From contig NZ_CP061300.1 of the NCBI RefSeq assembly GCF_018687635.1, positions 124,001 to 188,000 of the forward strand: 64,000 bases of DNA, read 5' to 3'. The position numbers and the translations under genes were made by a program. Origin of the DNA: Polynucleobacter sp. MWH-Braz-FAM2G. GTDB taxonomy: Bacteria > Pseudomonadota > Gammaproteobacteria > Burkholderiales > Burkholderiaceae. This document shows positions 57,566-64,000 of this stretch, in pieces; position 1 is the first letter of the stretch; each line of letters opens with the position of its first letter. Under the pieces are notes generated by a model. It saw nothing but the letters and a program-made list of their open reading frames with translations, was not told the origin of the DNA and did not search any database.

Positions 57566-58801
57566 ATGGCCGTTAATTTACCTCTCCCCAAAAAATCTGA
57601 ACTCAAGCCTGTAAAAGGTTTTGAGATGGGTATCGCCGAAGCTGGAATTAAGAAAGCTAATCGTAAAGATTTATTGGTGATGACGTTATCTCCAGGCTCC
57701 CAGGTGGCCGGTGTTTTTACCTTAAATCGTTTCTGCGCTGCTCCAGTACAAGTTTGTCGCGAGCATTTGGCGCAAGAGGGTCGTAATGGTGAGATTCGAG
57801 CCCTGGTGGTGAATACCGGTAATGCCAACGCTGGTACAGGCGAGTCAGGTATGAAGCATGCCTTAGAAACCTGTGCAGCTTTGGCAAAAGACCTCAAGAT
57901 TAATCCAGAGCAAATTCTGCCGTTTTCAACTGGGGTCATTCTCGAGCCACTTCCGATTGAAAAAATTGTTGCCGCTCTACCAAAAGCAGTAGCTAATCTA
58001 GGTGAAGATAATTGGCTTGATGCAGCTGAGGCCATCATGACTACAGATACTCAGCCTAAAGCTACTTCAACAACGGTGCAGTTGCCTAGTGGTCCGGTAA
58101 CTATCACTGGTATTTGTAAGGGCGCCGGCATGATTCATCCAAATATGGCAACCATGCTCGGCTTTATTGCTACTGATGCTGGATTTGCGCCTGGACTTTT
58201 GAGAAACCTGACACGTGAGATAGCCGATCTTTCATTTAATGCCATCACGATTGATGGTGATACCTCAACCAATGATTCATTTATCGTTATGGCTACTGGC
58301 CAGTCTGCGGTTCAGATTCAATCGGTCAATGATCCCAGCTATGAAGTTCTGCGTGATGCATTAATTGCTCTGGCTAAAAAGCTAGCTCAAATGATTGTTC
58401 GCGATGGAGAGGGGGCGACTAAATTAATGACGATTGAGGTTGTGGGTGGAAAAACTCCTGAAGAGTGCCGCTTAGTTGCCAAAGCAGTGGCGCACTCACC
58501 TCTAGTAAAAACAGCTTTTTTTGCCAGTGACCCAAATCTAGGACGAATCCTAGCGGCCATTGGCTATGCAGGCATTGCAGATTTGGATGTAAGTCATGTC
58601 CAAATGTGGCTGGGTGATGTTTGGGTTGCCAAAGATGGCGGTCGTAATCCAGATTATCAAGAAGCGGACGGCCAGCGCGTGATGCAGGCCTCAGAAATCA
58701 CCATCAAAATTGACTTGGGCCGCGGTACTGCAACGCAAACCCTATGGACATGTGATTTATCTCATGATTACGTATCTATTAATGCAGACTACCGTTCATA
58801 A
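57566..58801 (+). CDS. argJ: Bifunctional glutamate N-acetyltransferase / amino-acid acetyltransferase
   Basis: The 411-aa protein is made as a precursor that self-cleaves between alpha and beta chains before the nucleophilic Thr196 in '[16 protein letters not shown]'. '[18 protein letters not shown]', '[13 protein letters not shown]' and '[18 protein letters not shown]' are further ArgJ blocks. It recycles the acetyl group from N-acetylornithine to glutamate in arginine synthesis, and bifunctional forms can also use acetyl-CoA. The C-terminus '[11 protein letters not shown]' is conserved. Confidence 0.96.
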   Translation: MAVNLPLPKKSELKPVKGFEMGIAEAGIKKANRKDLLVMTLSPGSQVAGVFTLNRFCAAPVQVCREHLAQEGRNGEIRALVVNTGNANAGTGESGMKHALETCAALAKDLKINPEQILPFSTGVILEPLPIEKIVAALPKAVANLGEDNWLDAAEAIMTTDTQPKATSTTVQLPSGPVTITGICKGAGMIHPNMATMLGFIATDAGFAPGLLRNLTREIADLSFNAITIDGDTSTNDSFIVMATGQSAVQIQSVNDPSYEVLRDALIALAKKLAQMIVRDGEGATKLMTIEVVGGKTPEECRLVAKAVAHSPLVKTAFFASDPNLGRILAAIGYAGIADLDVSHVQMWLGDVWVAKDGGRNPDYQEADGQRVMQASEITIKIDLGRGTATQTLWTCDLSHDYVSINADYRS

Positions 58802-58815
58802 AAGGCAGATCAAAT

Positions 58816-59673
58816 ATGAATGAAAAATTAGACCGCCTTTTAGATCATCTAGATACTTTTTTGCCTAAACCATTAACTGAAGAGCAGTGGAAATCTTCAA
58901 CTGCTTATAGATGGCGCCGGCGAGATAGTATTTTTGGCAGTATTGGATTTTTACAGCCTGTGAAGCATGTAGCTGATATCACCTTTGAAGATTTGCAGAA
59001 TATTGATCGTCAGCGCGATGCGATCCGTGATAACACCAAAAATTTTATTCAAAAAAAACCAGCTAATAATATTTTGCTTACTGGGGCACGAGGAACTGGA
59101 AAGTCTTCTTTAATTAAGGCCAGCTTGCATGAGTTTGCCAGCCAAGGATTGCGTCTGGTTGAGGTAGAAAAAGAGCATTTAGCAGACTTGGCTGACATTA
59201 CGGACCTTTTGGCAGACCGACCTGAGCGTTTCATCATTTTTTGCGATGACCTATCCTTTGAAGATGGTGAATCTGGATACAAAGCCATGAAATCAGCTCT
59301 AGATGGCTCTGTTTCAGCACAAGTTGACAATATTTTGATCTATGCCACTTCCAATCGTCGTCACTTGTTGCCGGAGTATATGAAAGATAATGAGTCATAT
59401 ATTCATAACGACGATGGCGAAATTCACCCTGGTGAAGTAGTAGAAGAAAAAATCTCTTTGTCTGAGCGTTTTGGTCTTTGGTTGTCTTTTTACCCGCCAA
59501 AGCAGGACGAGTACTTAGCAATTGTGGCGCATTGGTTACAACATTTTGGTTTAAGTTCTGCGCAGATTGAAGCGGCTCGGGCGGAAGCATTGGTTTGGGC
59601 TCTCGAGCGTGGTTCGCGTTCTGGTCGTGTCGCTTGGCAATTTGCTAAACATTGGGCCGGCTTACAAGCTTAA
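58816..59673 (+). CDS. DUF815 family AAA-type ATPase
   Basis: The 285-aa protein has Walker A 'ILLTGARGTGKSSLIKASLH' (GARGTGKS at 90-97), Walker B 'FIIFCDDLSFE' and sensor 'ILIYATSNRRHLLPEYM', with a C-terminal helical lid. DUF815 proteins are widespread and unassigned. It starts 14 bp after argJ and is followed 14 bp later by the NUDIX gene, an order I recall from other Betaproteobacteria. Confidence 0.88.
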   Translation: MNEKLDRLLDHLDTFLPKPLTEEQWKSSTAYRWRRRDSIFGSIGFLQPVKHVADITFEDLQNIDRQRDAIRDNTKNFIQKKPANNILLTGARGTGKSSLIKASLHEFASQGLRLVEVEKEHLADLADITDLLADRPERFIIFCDDLSFEDGESGYKAMKSALDGSVSAQVDNILIYATSNRRHLLPEYMKDNESYIHNDDGEIHPGEVVEEKISLSERFGLWLSFYPPKQDEYLAIVAHWLQHFGLSSAQIEAARAEALVWALERGSRSGRVAWQFAKHWAGLQA

Positions 59674-59687
59674 AGTGAATAAGCTCG

Positions 59688-60104
59688 ATGAATGAAAATC
59701 AACGCCCTATTACTGAAGTGGCGGCAGGAATCTTGCTCGATGACAAAGGTCGTTATCTTTTGGGTCAGAGACCGGCAGGCAAACCCTATGCGGGTTACTG
59801 GGAGGTGCCTGGTGGAAAAATCGAAAAGGGAGAAACTGTTCTCGATGCACTCAAACGTGAACTCCAGGAAGAGCTTGGCATTGAAATTCAATCAAATGAA
59901 GAATTGACTGTTTTAGAGCATGATTACCCGCATGCCTATGTTCGTTTGCATGTCAGCATTATTCGCGAATGGAATGGTACTCCAAAGGGCTGTGAGAATC
60001 AGGCGTTATCTTGGGAATTACTTACAGCAGATAAGCCTAGTGTTGAACCTTTATTGCCGGCCGCTTGGCCAATGTTGGAAAGGCTTAAAGACCTTTTAAC
60101 TTAG
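59688..60104 (+). CDS. NUDIX hydrolase, MutT-like
   Basis: The 138-aa protein carries a full Nudix box: GG at about 42, then 'GETVLDALKRELQEELGIE' (G-x5-E-x7-REUXEEXGU). 'AAGILLDDKGRYLLGQRPAG' and 'YAGYWEVPGGKIEKGE' are typical of MutT-type 8-oxo-dGTP diphosphatases. Anti-mutator activity is the likely role. In many relatives the homologue has a fused thiamine-phosphate-synthase-like domain, absent here. An alternative ATG at 59692 is out of frame. Its stop overlaps that of convergent zapD. Confidence 0.9.
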   Translation: MNENQRPITEVAAGILLDDKGRYLLGQRPAGKPYAGYWEVPGGKIEKGETVLDALKRELQEELGIEIQSNEELTVLEHDYPHAYVRLHVSIIREWNGTPKGCENQALSWELLTADKPSVEPLLPAAWPMLERLKDLLT

Positions 60105-60853
60105 AGCTGACAAAGCGTTAGCTTAAAAGGAATATCTGCATTTACCAGTTGCGCCTTTTTATCTCGATCAGACTTAAGGAAGCGCACTGAGAGTAAATAC
60201 TTATTTGCGCTAATTTCTGAAAATAAGGTGTCATCATCAATAGCAATGCGCATTAATTGATATACCTTACCTGAAGGTGCCTGCTGAAAAGACCCATTGT
60301 GAGCAATGACATCTTTGGCTTCGCCTGATTGACGCAATAGGCGCAAAAATAATTGGCATGCTTCATGCCATGGCAATAGGGGGCTTATATATTTTTCAAG
60401 CAACTCACGACGTTCACTTGTCGGGCTATTTTTCCAAGCGTGATAGCTAGGCAAATCGATTGGGCTTGTACCCCCAGGAATATTTAACCTAGTGCGAATG
60501 GCATTTAACCATTCACTTTCTGTAATGACGGAGTTAGGTCTGCCAGCGGATTGGTTAATACTGCTTGCAACATTGTCAATTTCAGTAAGTGTTTGCGTAA
60601 GCGCTTCTTGATCTACTTTCTGAGAAGACTTTAATCCATTGAGCGAATATTTTTGACGTTCAAATTCCTTAAGGAGTAAGGACTTAATATCGCCTCGGGC
60701 TCCAATATCCCCAAGATCAAACAAAATAGAGATCGCATTGTGATGTAACTCGGGATCGTCTGAACGGATAAAGTGATTAAAACGGGCGAACAAATACTCC
60801 AGCCGAAGCATGCTTCGAACTAATTCATTGAAGGGGTATTCGTAGACAATCAC
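60101..60853 (-). CDS. zapD: Cell division protein ZapD
   Basis: The 250-aa protein bundles FtsZ filaments through the FtsZ C-terminal peptide. 'YEYPFNELVRSMLRLEYLFARF', 'DLGDIGARGDIKSLLLKEFERQK', 'LPSYHAWKNSPTSERRELLEKYISPLLPWHEACQL' (in segments) are family patterns. Start is GTG (complement of 60851-60853), 11 bp after the coaE stop; no closer ATG exists. The yacG zinc-protein gene that often follows it in relatives is absent; zapD abuts the NUDIX gene. Confidence 0.93.
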   Translation of the reverse strand: MIVYEYPFNELVRSMLRLEYLFARFNHFIRSDDPELHHNAISILFDLGDIGARGDIKSLLLKEFERQKYSLNGLKSSQKVDQEALTQTLTEIDNVASSINQSAGRPNSVITESEWLNAIRTRLNIPGGTSPIDLPSYHAWKNSPTSERRELLEKYISPLLPWHEACQLFLRLLRQSGEAKDVIAHNGSFQQAPSGKVYQLMRIAIDDDTLFSEISANKYLLSVRFLKSDRDKKAQLVNADIPFKLTLCQL

Positions 60854-60864
60854 AAGCCCATATT

Positions 60865-61551
60865 CTATGACGAACTGAGCCGATCTTCCTGAATCTGTAA
60901 GATTTTTTGATGCAACTTGGCCACTTCTGTCTTTAAGTTCTCCAGCGAGCTTTGGTTTTCAATGACCATATCTGCCTTTGCTAGACGTTCTAGTCTGCTA
61001 CTTTGGGCCTTAAGAATTTTTTCGACCTCATTTCGAGACAAATTGCTGCGCTGCATCACTCTTTCAATCTGCATTTCTTCTGAGCAGTCAACCACTACTA
61101 AGTAGTCAAGTAATGGCTGCCAATTGCCGGACTCGAGCAATAAAGGAACCACAAAAACAATGTATGGAGCATCTGATGCGAGCAAGCGTTTGGCTTGGAG
61201 AATGGTTTCCTCGCGTATCAGTGGATGCGTAATATTCTCTAGGGCTTTTCGGGCTTCTGGATCTGAAAATACGAGGGAACGCATTTTGTCCCTCATGAGC
61301 GCTCCCTCAGAATTGACAAAGTCAGGGCCAAACTGCTTTTGTATTAATGGAATGGCTGCACCATTCGGGGCTGTAATTTGATGGGCTATTAGATCGGTAT
61401 CTACTACGCCAGCCCCCAATTTTGAAAGTTCTGCGCTCACCGCACTTTTCCCAGAACCTATTCCACCAGTGAGACCGACAAAGGGTATTGACCCCTTTAA
61501 CAGGGCTAAGCCATCTTTTGAAAGGGAAGGGGTTGAGCGGTCAATTGCCAT
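60865..61551 (-). CDS. coaE: Dephospho-CoA kinase
   Basis: The 228-aa P-loop kinase carries out the last step of CoA synthesis. The motif 'FVGLTGGIGSGKSAVSAELS' has P-loop Gly29-Ser36. 'VVDTDLIAHQIT' and 'VVPLLLESGNWQPLLDYLVVVDC' are conserved. An N-terminal leader of about 23 residues precedes the usual beginning; the ATG at 61551 is the only ATG at that end. It is followed closely by zapD. Confidence 0.95.
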   Translation of the reverse strand: MAIDRSTPSLSKDGLALLKGSIPFVGLTGGIGSGKSAVSAELSKLGAGVVDTDLIAHQITAPNGAAIPLIQKQFGPDFVNSEGALMRDKMRSLVFSDPEARKALENITHPLIREETILQAKRLLASDAPYIVFVVPLLLESGNWQPLLDYLVVVDCSEEMQIERVMQRSNLSRNEVEKILKAQSSRLERLAKADMVIENQSSLENLKTEVAKLHQKILQIQEDRLSSS

Positions 61552-61597
61552 AACAATTGAATGATGCCAGCAAACTCACCAAAATAGACGTGACTCA

Positions 61598-62644
61598 TCA
61601 AACAATCTGCCCTAAGTTAAAAATGGGTAGGTACAGGATGATGACTAAGCCACCAATAATCAGCCCAACAATAATGATTAATAAAGGCTCTAAGCTTTGG
61701 CTTAAGGTATTTAGCCTACTGCTTAATTGGGATCCTAGAACCATTGAGCGTCTTTGAAGCATGTCCGCAAGTGCGCCGCTTTCTGAGGCAATTTTTAGCA
61801 GTTGTAAGGTTTCCAAGTCAAATAAAAGATGCCTGGGATCTGCTTTAACTATCGAATCACCCAGAGGCCAGCCGCGAGTTAAATGTTTGAATATTTCAGC
61901 GGTGTAGTCATGGCTGAGCCAATGATTTGATGATTGGGCTGTGACCCTCAAGGCGTCTAGTAGAGGCAATCCAGAACTAAGTAGGTGGCCCAATGTCCTA
62001 CACCAATATGTCAGCGTTGCTAGCCTGAGGAGTTGGCCAATGAGAGGAAGGCAAAAACTGGCTCGATCACAATACTTTTGCAGTCGAGGAAGTTTTACCC
62101 ATGCAAAGCCAAAAAGAGTCATCGAGATAAATAAAATAAAAATGATTTCAATACAGAATTCTTCTAGCCAGGAAGATGCTTCAATCAGGGCTTTTGTGGG
62201 CCCAGGTAACTCGGCTTGAAATTGGTCGAAAACTTCCTTAAAGACAGGTACGACCCAAATCATCATGACAATTACCAAAAGACATGAGCTTGCCAGCGTG
62301 ATGAGGGGATAACTCATAGACTGCTGAATTTTTCGGCGTAACTCAATTTGAGCTTCGAGCTGTTGGCAGATTGTTTTAAGTGCTAAGCAAAAGTCACCAG
62401 TTCGTTCGCTCACTTTAATTAGGTTGATGAACTCAATAGAGAATTGATTATTTTGGTTACGTAGGCACTGTGAAAAACTTTCTCCTTTTTTGAGTTGGGC
62501 GTGAATGCTGCTTAAGCAAGGTAGCCAACTTTTTGGTGCGGTCGAATATATGAGCTCTATTGCATTTAGAAGGGGTAGGCCAGCATCTAGAAGAGTTAAG
62601 AGTTGTTCGGCAAAGCGAAGTTGATCATGCTTTTTTAATGCCAT
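61598..62644 (-). CDS. pilC: Type IV pilus/type II secretion inner-membrane protein PilC/GspF
   Basis: The 348-aa protein has two T2SF cytoplasmic helical domains and about three membrane helices. 'FAEQLLTLLDAGLPLLNAIELIY' and, in the repeat, 'WCRTLGHLLSSGLPLLDALRV' are the paired signature. 'YPLITLASSCLLVIVMMIWVVPVF' and the C-terminal 'PLLIIIVGLIIGGLVIILYLPIFNLGQIV' are membrane parts. It is shorter than PilC of Pseudomonas (about 400 aa). It overlaps pilB by 10 bp. Confidence 0.93.
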   Translation of the reverse strand: MALKKHDQLRFAEQLLTLLDAGLPLLNAIELIYSTAPKSWLPCLSSIHAQLKKGESFSQCLRNQNNQFSIEFINLIKVSERTGDFCLALKTICQQLEAQIELRRKIQQSMSYPLITLASSCLLVIVMMIWVVPVFKEVFDQFQAELPGPTKALIEASSWLEEFCIEIIFILFISMTLFGFAWVKLPRLQKYCDRASFCLPLIGQLLRLATLTYWCRTLGHLLSSGLPLLDALRVTAQSSNHWLSHDYTAEIFKHLTRGWPLGDSIVKADPRHLLFDLETLQLLKIASESGALADMLQRRSMVLGSQLSSRLNTLSQSLEPLLIIIVGLIIGGLVIILYLPIFNLGQIV

Positions 62645-63714
62645 GAGCTGATTTCTGAGGCTAATGACGCTGAATTAATGAGGCCTGATTGAATATGTTC
62701 TAAGCCAGCTTCATGCATCGAGAGATATGGGATGGTGAAATCAGAAAGATGGGACTGGCCTAATACTTCATGAATTCCAATGCGTCCAAAATAACCGCTC
62801 CCTTTGCAGAAAGAACACTTATCCCTCATGTCTGCATTTAGCTCAAAGCACTTATGGCAAATCTTGCGAACTAAACGTTGCGAGCTCACAATTAGTAAAC
62901 AGGATTCAATAGCCTCCTGATCAACCCCAAGATTTTTAAGTCTGGTAATTGCCCCCCGAGCATTGCGGGTATGTAGTGTGCTTAAAACTAGATGTCCAGT
63001 TTGCGCTGCTTGTATCGCAAGCTGGGCGGTTGCTCCATCGCGAATTTCGCCAATCATAATGACATCAGGGTCTTGTCTAAGGAGGGCGCGAATGATGATT
63101 GGGAAATCTAAGCCCGCACGTGGGTGATATGCCACTTGATTAACTCCAGCTAATCGAATCTCTATCGGATCTTCTATTGAGCAAAGATTGCGATGCTGTT
63201 GGTTTAGATGACGTAAGCAACTATACAAGGTACGCGTTTTGCCGCTTCCTGTTGGTCCAGTGACCAAAATGAGTCCATTTGATTGGGATAATCCTTTTTG
63301 GAATATTTCCAGCTGACATGACAAAAGACCGATTTCTTCTAAATTAAGATCATCAACACAATTGGGCAGTATTCGAATGACTGCCTTTTCGCCATATAGT
63401 GTGGGCAAAATCGATACGCGGCAATCGATGTTGGGTTTGGCGAAATCGTGACCGATACTTAGTCGCCCATCTTGTGGAAGGCGCTTTTCAGCTATGTCTA
63501 GACGTGCCAGAACTTTGATGCGTGTAATTAGACGGTCATGCAATTCAATCGGACAATATGACTGTATTTGCAGGAGGCCATCAACGCGTATGCGTATAAG
63601 GGTGGCCTCGGTGCCTGCCTCAATATGAATGTCACTCGCTCTAGCATGAAGAGCACGAGTGGCAATTTCATACCAAGTTCGAATGATTAGTGAGTCATCT
63701 TGAGCAATGCTCAA
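62635..63714 (-). CDS. pilB: PilB/GspE-type secretion ATPase, short form
   Basis: The 359-aa protein holds the ATPase core but not the roughly 200-residue N-terminal domain of full PilB/GspE. Walker A is 'LVTGPTGSGKTRTLYSC' (G153-T160). The Asp box 'CSIEDPIEIRLAGVNQV', Walker B 'DPDVIMIGEIRD', the His box 'TGHLVLSTLHTRNA' and a CxxC...CxxC zinc site ('CHKCFEL...CSFCKGSG') follow. Start is TTG overlapping the upstream TGA (TTGA), with no good ribosome-binding site, so translational coupling is likely. It powers pilus assembly or secretion with pilC. Confidence 0.9.
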   Translation of the reverse strand: MSIAQDDSLIIRTWYEIATRALHARASDIHIEAGTEATLIRIRVDGLLQIQSYCPIELHDRLITRIKVLARLDIAEKRLPQDGRLSIGHDFAKPNIDCRVSILPTLYGEKAVIRILPNCVDDLNLEEIGLLSCQLEIFQKGLSQSNGLILVTGPTGSGKTRTLYSCLRHLNQQHRNLCSIEDPIEIRLAGVNQVAYHPRAGLDFPIIIRALLRQDPDVIMIGEIRDGATAQLAIQAAQTGHLVLSTLHTRNARGAITRLKNLGVDQEAIESCLLIVSSQRLVRKICHKCFELNADMRDKCSFCKGSGYFGRIGIHEVLGQSHLSDFTIPYLSMHEAGLEHIQSGLINSASLASEISSWH

Positions 63715-64000
63715 TCTTGATCTTGGGTCAAGGTGGTTGGTCGATAGAGTTTTACTGTTTTTACGCCATACTCATCAAATTGGACGATTTCCATGACAAT
63801 GCCAGCAATACGAATGCTGACGTCGTGGTCAGGTATTGCTTCAAGCTTTTCTAGAATAAGGCCGTTTAAAGTGCGTGGCCCATCTAATGGAAGGTTAAGA
63901 TTGAGAAGTCGATTGAGATCTCGCAAAGATGCTCCACCAGATGCTATATAGGTTCCGTCATTTAGCCAGCGTGGATTAGTTGATAAGTTTGAGAAAGAGG
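63711..64000 (-). CDS. HlyC/CorC (CNNM-type) transporter, C-terminal end (partial)
   Basis: The frame stays open to the window edge, so this is the end of a longer gene. The 96 visible codons include 'LNDGTYIASGGASLRDLNRL', 'LPLDGPRTLNGLILEKLEAIP' and 'IRIAGIVMEIVQFDEYGVKT', which is the CorC_HlyC transporter-associated domain. Full proteins have an N-terminal DUF21 membrane domain and two CBS domains and act in divalent cation (Mg2+/Co2+) handling. Stop overlaps the start of pilB. Confidence 0.85.
   Translation of the reverse strand, partial: SFSNLSTNPRWLNDGTYIASGGASLRDLNRLLNLNLPLDGPRTLNGLILEKLEAIPDHDVSIRIAGIVMEIVQFDEYGVKTVKLYRPTTLTQDQD

Noticed and set aside
57391..58038. 215-codon open frame on the minus strand across the 98-aa gene and argJ
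   Set aside because: It lies antisense to argJ, whose motifs are unmistakable. The reading has no family pattern and is an artefact of codon use.
1..64000. CRISPR arrays, insertion sequences, prophage, tRNA or rRNA genes
   Set aside because: No regularly spaced repeats, transposase or integrase motifs, phage genes or tRNA cloverleaf were seen on either strand by reading.

Overview
The window reads as chromosome from a small-genome, relatively low-GC member of the Burkholderiaceae, most likely Polynucleobacter (freshwater Betaproteobacteria). This rests on the gene order hemA-prfA-prmC-grxD, rpe-trpEGDC, bioA/F/D facing bioB, the complete dcw cluster followed by peroxiredoxin-lpxC-dciA-secA, and argJ-DUF815 ATPase-NUDIX-zapD-coaE-pilC-pilB. 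It also fits the very tight packing: many ATGA overlaps, and convergent genes that share stop codons. The genus is an inference; no rRNA or tRNA is present to confirm it.

Layout. Positions 1-3660 are the end of a visibly AT-rich glycan/glycosylation region: the C-terminus of an O-GlcNAc-transferase-like protein, two tandem paralogues of an unknown family (one broken by a frameshift at an A7 run), and a TPR-glycosyltransferase fusion. 3657-7144 hold an MHS-family transporter, a phasin behind a 21-bp palindrome, and rmuC. 7166-10811 is grxD-prmC-prfA-hemA. 10855-15630 carry a small membrane protein, ung, an M61 peptidase, dsbC and a ubiquinone-type hydroxylase. 15671-17866 hold ychF, a winged-helix regulator and a membrane protein. 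17847-22486 is the rpe-trpEGDC operon. 22536-25367 hold apaG, a possible 37-aa membrane peptide, mltA and an M20 amidohydrolase. 25425-29847 are the biotin genes, then coq7.

30742-48264 is one long peptidoglycan/division operon: mraZ, rsmH, ftsL, ftsI, murE, murF, mraY, murD, ftsW, murG, murC, ddl, ftsQ, ftsA, ftsZ. A promoter and three MraZ-type boxes at exact 10-bp spacing precede it. Most genes overlap by a few bases, which suggests translational coupling. A GC-rich hairpin separates ftsZ from a peroxiredoxin gene, followed by lpxC, divergent dciA and secA.

53335-57524 is the most distinctive accessory module. It is a five-gene operon for a tungsten/molybdenum aldehyde:ferredoxin oxidoreductase: four-cluster ferredoxin, catalytic subunit, FAD subunit, a MoaD-like carrier ending in GG, and a 98-aa unknown protein ending in RRGGG. 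It lies between secA and argJ, which I recall as neighbours in related genomes, so it looks like an insertion into a conserved block. The window closes with argJ, a DUF815 ATPase, a NUDIX hydrolase, zapD, coaE, pilC, pilB (no pilD between pilC and coaE) and the end of a CorC/HlyC-type transporter.

No CRISPR array, insertion sequence, prophage, tRNA or rRNA was seen.
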